Of a stretch of 64,000 nt of DNA, positions 34,608 through 42,381 are shown piece after piece; within the stretch, counting starts at the first letter, position 1; every line of letters starts with the position of its first letter. Under the pieces are notes generated by a model. That model did not search any database and was not told the origin of the DNA. It saw only the letters and a program-made list of their open reading frames with translations. The DNA comes from Amycolatopsis sp. FBCC-B4732. Its GTDB lineage: Bacteria > Actinomycetota > Actinomycetes > Mycobacteriales > Pseudonocardiaceae. The stretch spans positions 9,466,501-9,530,500 of the forward strand of contig NZ_CP095376.1 in NCBI RefSeq assembly GCF_023008405.1, in the 5' to 3' direction. Both the position numbers and the translations under genes were made by a program.

Positions 34608-36191
34608 TCAGGCTGCGGTGAACGTGACGTTGTGCCACCCTGTAGCGCCGTTCGGGACAGTTCCCGCCCGCTGATCGGTCTGGGTGTAGCCGGACTTGTC
34701 GGTGGCCCGGCAAAACACCTGGTGCACGCCCGCGGGGATGTCGAGCTCGGTCCACCACATCCGCCACGTGTTGAGGTTGACCTCCTGCGACAGTGTGGTT
34801 TCCTGCCACGGCCCCTGGTCGATGCGGACTTCGACCTTCTCGATCCCGGTGTGCTGCGCCCAGGCGACCCCGGCGACACGTACCTTTCCCGTGGAGACGT
34901 TGGCGAACCCGCGGTGCGAGTCGATGCGGGATTCGGTCTTGATCGGTGCTTCCTGGCTCCAGCTTCGTTTGAGCCAGTAGGCCTGGCGGGCTGCCCAGGT
35001 GGTGACCTCGATGTCGACGACCCATTTCGTCGCCGAGACGTACCCGTACAGGCCGGGCGTGACGAGCCGCGCGGGGAATCCGTGTTCCAGCGGCAACGGC
35101 TCGCCGTTCATCCCGATCGCGAGCATCGCGCCCCGGCCGCGGTCCTGCGCCGCCGCCACCGGCGTCCCCGACGTCCAGCCGTCGACACTGGTGCAGAACA
35201 GCTGCTCGGCCCCGGGCTTCACGCCGGCTTCGGCGAGCAGGTCGGCCAGGTCGACGCCGATGAAGTTCGATGTCGACACGTAGTCCCCGCCCACCTCGTT
35301 GGACACGCACGTCATCGTGACCGTCCGCTCCACCAATGGCCGGTTCCGGATGTCGTTGTAGCTGAAGCGAACCTCCCGGTCGACCATGCCGTGCAGCCGC
35401 AGGCTCCAGTCTTCGGCGCGCAGCTGCGGCACCGACAACGCGGTGTCGACGCGGTAGAACTTGTTGTTCGGGGTGAGGAACGGCGGCGTGCCCAGCTTGG
35501 CGAAGTCGGCGTCGGCCGGGATCATCGGCGCGGTTCGCGCGGGCACCAGCTTGCCGATCGCCTCCCTCGACGCCGTCGCGTCCCGCGTCGAGCTGATCAG
35601 CTGACCGCCGAGCCCGGCCGCGCCGGCCCCGACCACGACCCCGGCCCCGCCGAGCAGGAACGATCGCCGCGACGTCCCGGTCTTCTCCTCCGAACCGGTT
35701 TCCCGCCACACCCGGGGCGCGATCCGGTGCAGGAGAACGAAAACGACGACACCTACGGCGAGGCTGGCGATCGGTGCCAGCAGCGCGATCAGGGTGAGGT
35801 CCGGACGCTGCGACACCGCGAACGCGCCGACGAGCCCGAACACGGCGATGAGCGCGATTCCCGGCACCGGCGACCGTCGCGACAGGACACCCGCCAGCGC
35901 GGCGACCCCCACCATGACCACGGCCATGCTGCCCAGCAGCACCAGCTTGTCGTAGGTGCCGAACGTGCGGACGGCGAAGTCCTTCAACTCCACCGGCGTC
36001 AGGTCGATCGCGCCGTTGCCCACTGCGAGGTAGGGGGAGGCGTTGATGCTGATGAACCCGGCCACCAGGTGCCCGGCCGCGAGCGCGGCGGCCAGCGCCA
36101 GGATGCCGGTGAACGCGGCGGCGAAGAATCGCAGCCGCGCACGCGACGGTGCTGACGGAGCTTCCGGGGTATCGAGCTCGGTGGCGGTCAT
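34608..36191 (-). CDS. Membrane-bound sulfite-oxidase-like molybdopterin enzyme
   Basis: A 527-residue protein. The N-terminal 160 residues hold about four membrane helices. A second hydrophobic leader then appears (RRSFLLGGAGVVVGAGAAGL, Tat-like), followed by an oxidoreductase molybdopterin-binding domain with the molybdenum-ligand cysteine in VTMTCVSNEVGGDYV. The C-terminal Mo-co dimerisation domain (VRVAGVAWAQHTGIEKVEVRID) completes the fold. It probably oxidises sulfite or reduces oxidised thiols outside the membrane. In SigK clusters such an enzyme accompanies FAS1 proteins. Confidence 0.9.
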   Translation of the reverse strand: MTATELDTPEAPSAPSRARLRFFAAAFTGILALAAALAAGHLVAGFISINASPYLAVGNGAIDLTPVELKDFAVRTFGTYDKLVLLGSMAVVMVGVAALAGVLSRRSPVPGIALIAVFGLVGAFAVSQRPDLTLIALLAPIASLAVGVVVFVLLHRIAPRVWRETGSEEKTGTSRRSFLLGGAGVVVGAGAAGLGGQLISSTRDATASREAIGKLVPARTAPMIPADADFAKLGTPPFLTPNNKFYRVDTALSVPQLRAEDWSLRLHGMVDREVRFSYNDIRNRPLVERTVTMTCVSNEVGGDYVSTSNFIGVDLADLLAEAGVKPGAEQLFCTSVDGWTSGTPVAAAQDRGRGAMLAIGMNGEPLPLEHGFPARLVTPGLYGYVSATKWVVDIEVTTWAARQAYWLKRSWSQEAPIKTESRIDSHRGFANVSTGKVRVAGVAWAQHTGIEKVEVRIDQGPWQETTLSQEVNLNTWRMWWTELDIPAGVHQVFCRATDKSGYTQTDQRAGTVPNGATGWHNVTFTAA

Positions 36192-36270
36192 GCCGGTAAT
36201 TCGAGACGGCGCGGTCGCGGTATTGGTCCGCGGTGTTTTCGTCTCACTGGATCGGGTGAAAGCTCCGAGT

Positions 36271-37221
36271 TCACGGGCAGCTGATGACCTGCCCGGCGTA
36301 AGTCAGCCCGGCGCCGAACCCGAACAGCAGCACCGGTGCGCCGGCCGCGATTTCCCTGCGCTCGATGAGCTTCGACAGCGCCAGCGGGATGCTGGCGGCC
36401 GAGGTGTTGCCGGATTCCGTCACGTCCGTCGCGATTACCGCGCCGGTCGCCCCGATCTTGCGGGCCAGCGCTTCGATGATGCGGACGTTGGCCTGGTGGG
36501 TCACGACACCGCCGAGATCGGCCGGGTCGACGCCGGCGCGGCGGCACGCTTCCCGGGCGATCGGGGCGAGTGCAGTGGTGGCCCAGCGGAACACCGCCTG
36601 CCCTTCCTGCCGGAACACCGCGGGCAGCGCGCCGGGCCCGGCGGCCTCGAGCGTGATGCAGTGCCCCTTCGCCGGGTCCGAACCCCACACCACCGGCCCG
36701 ATCCCGGCCGGGGCGCGCTCGACGACGGCCGCCCCCGCGGCGTCGCCGAAGATCACGCACGTCGACCGGTCCGTCCAGTCGAGGAAGTCGCTCATCTTGT
36801 CGACGCCGACCACGATGGCCCGGGTGGCCGCGTCCGCGCGGATGGCGTGGTCGGCCGCGGCGAGCGCGTAGGAGAAGCCCGAGCACGCGGCGTTGAGGTC
36901 GAACGCGCCGGGCGCGGCGATTCCCAGCCGTTCGGCGACGCGGCAGGCGACGCCGGGCATCCGGTCGAACGCGGTGCACGTGGCGACGATCACGAGGTCG
37001 ACGTCGCCGGCGTTGTACCCGGATCGCCGCAACGCGGCTTCCGCGGCGGCCGTTGCCATGTCGGCGACCGACTCGCTGGGGGCCGCGACCCGGCGGCTGC
37101 GCACGCCCACCCGTTCACGGATCCACGCGTCCGACGTTCCCAGCCGGTCCGCCAGTTCGTCGTTCGTGACCGTCCGGCCCGGCTGGTAGTGCCCGAACGA
37201 GACCACTGTCGAGCCTGGCAT
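36271..37221 (-). CDS. Beta-ketoacyl-ACP synthase III-like enzyme
   Basis: A 316-residue FabH-family condensing enzyme. The catalytic triad is visible: Cys in NAACSGFSYAL, His in VTHQANVRI, Asn in ESGNTSAASIPL. The tail FGAGLTYAGQVI is typical. FabH starts fatty-acid chains by joining acetyl-CoA and malonyl-ACP. No other fatty-acid genes are near, so it may act on a specialised acyl chain. It lies between the molybdoenzyme and sigK, divergent from sigK. GGAG lies shortly before the ATG. Confidence 0.92.
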   Translation of the reverse strand: MPGSTVVSFGHYQPGRTVTNDELADRLGTSDAWIRERVGVRSRRVAAPSESVADMATAAAEAALRRSGYNAGDVDLVIVATCTAFDRMPGVACRVAERLGIAAPGAFDLNAACSGFSYALAAADHAIRADAATRAIVVGVDKMSDFLDWTDRSTCVIFGDAAGAAVVERAPAGIGPVVWGSDPAKGHCITLEAAGPGALPAVFRQEGQAVFRWATTALAPIAREACRRAGVDPADLGGVVTHQANVRIIEALARKIGATGAVIATDVTESGNTSAASIPLALSKLIERREIAAGAPVLLFGFGAGLTYAGQVISCP

Positions 37222-37437
37222 CGCATTCTCCTCATCGAGTTCACCTCCCGTTCGGACCGGCCGGCGCCGCGGCTTGCCTGATCCACTGTGGACAGCTCCG
37301 GCTCACTCCTCCGTGTGGGTGACCGGCTGGGTTTCTCGTCACAGCACCAATCCGGACGAGTCGGCCGGGACGAACCCCTCGTGACACGCCGCCGACCGCG
37401 GCGAGTGACTCGGCGCCCGCCGGGAAGGACAGGTGCC

Positions 37438-38037
37438 ATGACCGCCCGCGCAGTCGCGCTCCGCTCCGCGCCCGGCGCGGGGCCGGAGCCGGAGAACACG
37501 CCGGAACAGCTGCTCGCCCGAACCGCGCTCGGGGACGAGCATGCCTTCGCCGCGCTCTACGATCAGCTGGCCGGGCCGATCTTCGGCACCGTGCTCCAGG
37601 TACTGCGATCCCGCGCCCACGCCGAAGAGGTCACGCAGGAGGTCCTGCTTGAGATCTGGCGAAAAGCGGCGACGTTCGACGCCGGGCGCGGGCGCGTGCA
37701 GACCTGGGCGCTGACCATCGCCCACCGGCGCGCGATCGACCGCGTCCGGTCCGAGCAGGCGGGCGTCAACCGGGAGGAACGAGCCGACCGGCTGGACCTG
37801 CGCCGCCCGTACGACGACGTCACCGAGACCATGCTCGATCGGCACGACCGGGCGCAGGTTCGTGCGGCGTTGACGGTTCTGACCGATCTCCAGCGGGAGT
37901 CGATCCTGCTCGCCTACTTTCAGGGTTACACCTGCCGGGAGGTTTCCGAAAAGCTCGGTGTCGCGGTCGGCACCGTCAAGACCCGCATGCGGGACGGGCT
38001 GGTCCGCTTGCGCGACGCTCTGGGAGTGCACCGATGA
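37438..38037 (+). CDS. sigK: ECF sigma factor SigK
   Basis: A 199-residue ECF sigma factor. Region 2 reads AFAALYDQLAGPIFGTVLQVLR and EEVTQEVLLEIWRKAATFD; region 4 reads ESILLAYFQGYTCREVSEKLGVAVGTVKTR. I use ATG at 37438 with AAGGA upstream. It overlaps rskA by four bases (ATGA). Together with the FAS1 and DipZ context this is the SigK type, which responds to redox signals through RskA. Confidence 0.9.
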   Translation: MTARAVALRSAPGAGPEPENTPEQLLARTALGDEHAFAALYDQLAGPIFGTVLQVLRSRAHAEEVTQEVLLEIWRKAATFDAGRGRVQTWALTIAHRRAIDRVRSEQAGVNREERADRLDLRRPYDDVTETMLDRHDRAQVRAALTVLTDLQRESILLAYFQGYTCREVSEKLGVAVGTVKTRMRDGLVRLRDALGVHR

Positions 38038-38753
38038 CCACCGCCGACGTCCACATCCTCGCCGGCGCGTACACCCTCGACGCGGTCGGCGACCTCGAAC
38101 GCGCGGCCTTCACCCGGCACATGGGCGAGTGCCCGGTCTGCGCCGAGGAGGTCGCCGGGTTCCGGGAGACCGCCGCCCTGCTGGGCACCGCCGCTGCTTT
38201 TGCCCCGGGCGGGAGCTTCCGCCGGCGCGTGTTGGCCGAGATCTCCCAGACCCGGCAGCTGCCACCCTGCGTCCCGGCCGAGCCCGCCGTTCCGGCGCGG
38301 CGGCGCCCGTGGCGCAAGCGCGCGCTGATCGGGATCGCGTCCGTCGCAGCGGCGGCGGCGGTCCTCGTTGGCGGGATCAGCATCGGGTTGGACCAGTCGG
38401 TTCCCGGCAGCCCGGTGCCGGTGGCCGATGGCGGTGCGGTGACGTCCGCGTCCGACGCGACCACCGTGCGCGCGGCCGTGGCGGGCGGCGGCTCGGTCTC
38501 GGCGACGGTCTCGCGGCAGCTGGGCAAGGTCCTGGTCGCCGCGCGGGCCCTGCCGTCGCTGGACGCCGGCCATGCCTACGAGGTGTGGCTGACCGGGCCG
38601 GGTGCGCCGCGGTCGGCGGGACTGGTCGGGCCCGGTGGCTCTGTCGAGGCCGCTCTGCCCGCTGGCGTCGACGGTGTTTCGGTGACCGTCGAGCCCGCGA
38701 CCGGATCGCTGCAGCCGACCACACCGTCGGTTGCGGACCTTGCGGTCAGCTGA
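38034..38753 (+). CDS. rskA: RskA-type membrane anti-sigma factor
   Basis: A 239-residue anti-sigma factor. The cytoplasmic ZAS-like domain carries H-x3-C-x2-C in HMGECPVCAEEV. One membrane helix follows (LIGIASVAAAAAVLVGGISIGL, about residues 99-120). The extracytoplasmic RskA domain ends VWLTGPGAPRSAGLVG and VSVTVEPATGS. It would hold SigK inactive until proteolysis or a redox signal releases it. Translationally coupled to sigK. Confidence 0.92.
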   Translation: MTTADVHILAGAYTLDAVGDLERAAFTRHMGECPVCAEEVAGFRETAALLGTAAAFAPGGSFRRRVLAEISQTRQLPPCVPAEPAVPARRRPWRKRALIGIASVAAAAAVLVGGISIGLDQSVPGSPVPVADGGAVTSASDATTVRAAVAGGGSVSATVSRQLGKVLVAARALPSLDAGHAYEVWLTGPGAPRSAGLVGPGGSVEAALPAGVDGVSVTVEPATGSLQPTTPSVADLAVS

Positions 38754-38794
38754 CCTGCTGGTCAACTGAAGTGACGGGGTGCACAAATATTCAC

Positions 38795-38820
38795 GTTTGA
38801 CCTTCACGTCACAGGGGTAA
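38795..38820 (+). promoter_or_regulatory. SigB/SigF-type promoter of the STAS-kinase operon
   Basis: GTTT (38795-38798), a 16-base spacer, then GGGTAA (38815-38820), 34 bases before the STAS gene start. This matches the actinobacterial general-stress consensus and suggests that the operon is controlled by a SigB-type factor it may itself regulate. Confidence 0.7.
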
Positions 38821-38854
38821 CGGTTGAGGGTTAGCCGGGCGAAGGGATGTGTGG

Positions 38855-39229
38855 GTGACCGCAGAAGGTCAGGTCTTCCCGCAGGATCTGCTGCGCGTGA
38901 CCTCGCACCGTCCCGACGACGGCTCTTCGGCGTGCGTTCTGGAAGTCACCGGAGAGCTCGATCTGCTCACCGCGCCACTGCTGGAGGAGGCGGTCGCGAC
39001 GGCGTTCGTGAGCACTGTGGACCTGCTCGTGATCGACCTGGCCGGGGTGTCCTTCATGGCGTCCGTGGGCATGACGATCTTGCTCAGAGCACAGCACACC
39101 GCCGACCCGGTCGCGAAGGTCCGCGTTGTCGCTCCTGACGGCAGCGTCGTGGCGCGCACCTTGCAGCTGACCGGCCTGCTCGAAGCATTGGCCGTCGTTC
39201 CCACCGTCTCCGCCGCGCTCTCCCGGTGA
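38855..39229 (+). CDS. STAS-domain anti-sigma-factor antagonist
   Basis: A 124-residue STAS protein: VLEVTGELDLLTAPLL, then LVIDLAGVSFMASVGMTILL, where the usual phospho-acceptor serine is in FMASVG. It would bind and sequester an anti-sigma kinase. I choose GTG at 38855, 8 bases after AAGGG; GTG at 38849 is too close to the ribosome site. It is followed 9 bp later by a HATPase_c_2 gene, the expected partner. Confidence 0.88.
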   Translation: MTAEGQVFPQDLLRVTSHRPDDGSSACVLEVTGELDLLTAPLLEEAVATAFVSTVDLLVIDLAGVSFMASVGMTILLRAQHTADPVAKVRVVAPDGSVVARTLQLTGLLEALAVVPTVSAALSR

Positions 39230-39238
39230 TCTTCCGCA

Positions 39239-39664
39239 GTGCCCGAGCCCGCTCCCGACCGCTGCCTACCCGCAGATGACGCCACGATCGAGGATCTGCG
39301 GTGCGTCGCCGTGCCTGCGGTGCCCGGCCGGCTCGTTCAGCTGCGGGAACAGCTTGACCGGTGGGCCATCCGCGCGGGGTTGGATCTGGAGGCACGGCAG
39401 GCGGTGCTGCTGGCGGCCTACGAAGCGATGGCCAACGTCGTCGTACACGCTTACCGAGGCGGCGACGGCGTCCTCGACCTGCACGCGTCGAGCCGCGGCG
39501 ATGTCGTGGTCGTCACCGTCGCCGACCACGGCCGGTGGCAATCGGAAGCCCGGCCTGGTCCGCTGCACGGCCGCGGGCTCCCGCTGATCCGCTCCCTTTC
39601 CGCGGCCGCGGTCGTCGACAAGACCGCCGCCGGCACCACGGTGACCATGACCTTCGCTCGCTGA
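39239..39664 (+). CDS. Anti-sigma-factor serine kinase (RsbW-like)
   Basis: A 141-residue GHKL ATPase with N box AAYEAMANVVVHAYRGG, G1 region VADHGRW, and GRGLPLIRSLS. It is coupled to the STAS gene 9 bp upstream. Together they form a partner-switching pair, but no matching SigB-family sigma gene is adjacent. Confidence 0.88.
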   Translation: MPEPAPDRCLPADDATIEDLRCVAVPAVPGRLVQLREQLDRWAIRAGLDLEARQAVLLAAYEAMANVVVHAYRGGDGVLDLHASSRGDVVVVTVADHGRWQSEARPGPLHGRGLPLIRSLSAAAVVDKTAAGTTVTMTFAR

Positions 39665-39720
39665 CCGCGCGAGGGCACATCAGCGCGCCGAACGGCGTCA
39701 GCACTGGAAGACTCGTCGGT

Positions 39721-40428
39721 ATGGGCGATGCGGGTAGGCAGCCGGACTGGATGATCACCATTCCGTCCGCGAGAACCGATTCCGGCGTGGTGGAAGTGCG
39801 GGTGTCCGGAGCTCTCGGCCCGGTGGCGTATCCCCAGCTGCGCGAGAGCTTGCGCGCTGCGCGCGCGTACGCCGCAGCGAGTTCAGCCCGCGCGCTCACC
39901 ATCGCGCTGTCCGCGGTGACTTACTGCGACGAGGGCCTGCCGCAGGAACTTCGCGAACTCGCCCTCACTTGCACCCGCGATAAGATCCAGCTGCGCATCG
40001 ACATCCCGCCGGCTCTCCTGCCATAGCTCAGGGAACTCCTGCCCTACCTGCACCTCACGGATGCCACGACCGCGCGCACGTCCCCGGTCACGGTCGTCCC
40101 GACGTGGGTCGACCAGGCAACGCTGGTGATCGCCGTGACTGGCGAACTGGACATGGTGAGCACCCCGCACATGCGCGACGATCTCGCGATCATCTTGGCG
40201 GGCCGGCCGCAGCGGCTCGTACTCGACCTGGCCGAGGTCAGCTTCCTGGCTTCGACGGGCGCCAACGAGATCGTCCGTCTCGCTCACGCCACGGCCGACG
40301 ACGCGGTGGCGCTGCACATCGCGGCCGGAGTGCACAACCGGCAGACCTTCGAACTGCTGGGTCTGGCAGGCACCCTGCTGAGCGTGTTCGACACCCGCGC
40401 CGACGCCCTCGCCGCCTTCACCAGCTGA
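39721..40428 (+). pseudogene. Double STAS-domain gene interrupted by an in-frame TAG
   Basis: The first part (39721-40026) reads a STAS-like domain (VVEVRVSGALGPVAYPQLRES) and ends at TAG 40024. The same frame continues without a stop to 40428 as LRELLPYLHLTD, then a second STAS domain (LVIAVTGELDMVSTPHM, LVLDLAEVSFLASTGANEI). Between the TAG and GTG 40126 there is no ATG, GTG or TTG in frame, and starting at 40126 would cut the first strand. I read this as one fused gene broken by a nonsense mutation. Readthrough, or two short genes, is less likely. Confidence 0.6.
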
Positions 40429-40897
40429 ACGACGTCAGGCGGCCGCCGGGGGCGCCTTGTGTCGCAAGGGTTTTCAAGCCGGCGCGCAGCAGGGTGTGCA
40501 CCTGACCGCGAGTCCATCCCGTCTGCGCGGCGATGTCGGTGACCGACCAGTGCCCGGTCACGGCCGAGCGCACCACGAACCGCTGCCGAGGGGGCAGTGA
40601 CAGCATCGCGTCGAGCAGCAGCGCTTCGTCGACCGCCGCGTCGAACCTGACCGATCGCCCTTTGCGACCCAGCCTGAGGCGCAGAGCCGCGAAGTCTTCC
40701 GGCCGGATCCGCCGGCCAGCAGGGCGGTCTTCGGCGGACAAGCCGGGCAACGCCTTTCGGCAGGTCCGGCGGCAAGCTCGCGCGCGCAGCCCGGAGCGGC
40801 GGAGCACGAGGTAGGTCGTGGCCAGCAGGCGGTCGGCGATCGGTATGGAGATCGGTCTTACCCATTCGGGTGACGGTGTCGAGGCCGCGGCGCTCAC
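40418..40897 (-). CDS. Sigma region-4-like HTH protein
   Basis: A 159-residue protein. Its C-terminal half is a sigma-70 region 4: LLLDAMLSLPPRQRFVVRSAV, then WSVTDIAAQTGWTRGQVHTLLRAGL. The N-terminal half has no convincing region 2. It overlaps the STAS-like gene upstream by four bases and overlaps the convergent double-STAS gene by about ten. It could be a reduced sigma factor or a DNA-binding regulator tied to the partner-switching genes. Confidence 0.7.
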   Translation of the reverse strand: MSAAASTPSPEWVRPISIPIADRLLATTYLVLRRSGLRARACRRTCRKALPGLSAEDRPAGRRIRPEDFAALRLRLGRKGRSVRFDAAVDEALLLDAMLSLPPRQRFVVRSAVTGHWSVTDIAAQTGWTRGQVHTLLRAGLKTLATQGAPGGRLTSFSW

Positions 40898-41250
40898 CGT
40901 GCATCTGCCGGAAGCTCGGCGTGCGCGATTCCGGCGCTGGTCAGCGCGAACGCGACCTCAGGTTCGTTGACCAGCACCCTGACCCGGCAGCGAGTCCGCT
41001 CTGCTCGTAGTGCGGCGTCGCCGATCAGCGCGACGAGCAGTTCGCCGTCGACGGCGCACCGCGTCACGTCGACGAGGACCGTCCCGCAGCACAGCCCGCA
41101 GGCTTCGGCGAGTTCGTCGACGACAGATGTGACGTCGTTGTCCGTGCGTATATCGCCGGCGATGCGGAGTGAAATCGCGCCGTCGGCGACTTGGACGTGG
41201 CATACCGCCGACGAAGCCGGGCGTAGCGGCTGAACATGCACTGCAGTCAT
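40894..41250 (-). CDS. STAS-like regulatory protein
   Basis: A 118-residue protein with STAS-fold alternation: GAISLRIAGDIRTDNDVTSVVDELA, then CGTVLVDVTRCAVDGELLVALI. It has an unusual Cys-Cys pair (GLCCGTVL). The phospho-acceptor position is not a clear serine. It is translationally coupled (ATGA) to the sigma region-4-like gene, so it probably modulates that protein. Confidence 0.65.
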   Translation of the reverse strand: MTAVHVQPLRPASSAVCHVQVADGAISLRIAGDIRTDNDVTSVVDELAEACGLCCGTVLVDVTRCAVDGELLVALIGDAALRAERTRCRVRVLVNEPEVAFALTSAGIAHAELPADAR

Positions 41251-41287
41251 CGGCCCGCCCCGTTCGCTTCACTCGCCCTTGACATCT

Positions 41288-41977
41288 TCACTTACCCCCG
41301 CTCGGCGTGTTCAAACGCCGGTCATCACCTGTTCGTGGCCGTACGTCGGCAAAGTGCCGGTAGTGGCCCTGCCGCACCGCGCACACCCGGAAACCGATAG
41401 CCTCCGCCAGTTCTCGCAACGCGTGCAGGTCGAGGACGGCCCAGGGGAACCAGCCACCGGTACCGCCGCGCCGATCGCGTAGCCGCGCCTCGCCGCGCCA
41501 GAGCCCAGCGGCGTCCGGGGCGGTCTCGACCAACAGCCGCCCGTCCGGGTGCAGCAGCTCGCGAACCCGGTGCAGCAGCCGCAGTGGGTCACCGCCGATG
41601 CCGATGTTCCCGTCGGCCAGCACCGTCGTGCGCCAGGTTCCTTCGCCGGGCAGCGCCTGGAAGACATCGCCCTGGACAGCGGGAATCCCGCGTTCCCGGC
41701 ACCGGCCGATCGCGGTCGCCGAGCTGTCGGCGCCCAGCGCGGGAATCCCGCGGGCGACGAGGTGCGCGACCAATCGGCCGGGTCCGCATCCGAGGTCGAG
41801 GGTGCTGCCCTCGCAGCGGTCGAGCAGCCAGCGGTCGCCGCGCCCCGCCGGCCGCCGCCACCGCCGTGTCCGCAGCGGAAGCACGCGATCGTCGTCCAAC
41901 TGCAACGTCCTCGCGGTGCCGCGCAACGCGGGATCGAATTCCTGACCGGGCAGCTGCCGGTCGAGCGGCGTGGTCAC
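41288..41977 (-). CDS. Class I SAM-dependent methyltransferase
   Basis: A 229-residue methyltransferase with motif I STLDLGCGPGRLVAHL, acidic loop GADSSATAI, and a post-I region GRLLVETAPDA. I use GTG at 41977, which has GGAGG upstream and overlaps the stop of the small gene at 41974 (GTGA). The open frame extends to 42100 but that part is Arg-rich. The substrate is unknown; the type resembles small-molecule methyltransferases. Confidence 0.8.
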   Translation of the reverse strand: MTTPLDRQLPGQEFDPALRGTARTLQLDDDRVLPLRTRRWRRPAGRGDRWLLDRCEGSTLDLGCGPGRLVAHLVARGIPALGADSSATAIGRCRERGIPAVQGDVFQALPGEGTWRTTVLADGNIGIGGDPLRLLHRVRELLHPDGRLLVETAPDAAGLWRGEARLRDRRGGTGGWFPWAVLDLHALRELAEAIGFRVCAVRQGHYRHFADVRPRTGDDRRLNTPSGGK

Positions 41978-42189
41978 TGGACCACCTCCACCGCCGCCGC
42001 GAATCGCGAACCAGGCAGGGCGCCGACCGCAAGCAGGCAGGTGCGGACCTCGGCCCCGCAGCCGCGACGACGCTCGCTCACCACCCGGGCGCCGCCGCAC
42101 GCCCGGGCGATGCCGGTGGTGTCGTCAGCCAGCATCGCGGACGACGCGTCAGCTTCGTCCAGACAGAGCAGAATCACCTCGCACTCCAT
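41974..42189 (-). CDS. Small protein coupled to the methyltransferase
   Basis: A 71-residue frame from ATG to a TGA that overlaps the GTG of the methyltransferase. It has three cysteines (ILLCLDEAD, ACGG, RGCGAEV) and a mixed alpha/beta pattern. The overlap and the clean frame support it. I recognise no family. Confidence 0.45.
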   Translation of the reverse strand: MECEVILLCLDEADASSAMLADDTTGIARACGGARVVSERRRGCGAEVRTCLLAVGALPGSRFAAAVEVVQ

Positions 42190-42381
42190 GCGCAGTATTC
42201 GAGTCCGTGCGGGGGCGCGGATGGGCGTGAAAGTACGATTTCCTCTTCGAAGACGGCGAGCTGTTCGAGGCTTATTTCTGCTCGAATCGGGAAAGGGACG
42301 GACTTTCTTACTGATCGCTTACAGGTCGGCCTGGGACGGATTTCAGGGATTACCGTGTGTGGCGACCTGATCGGGGGCTTC

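Noticed and set aside
36235..36259. SigB-type promoter GTTT-N15-GGGTGA as a true gene promoter
   Set aside because: It points into the 3' end of the oppositely oriented KAS III gene and has no nearby gene to serve; kept only as a note in the promoter finding.
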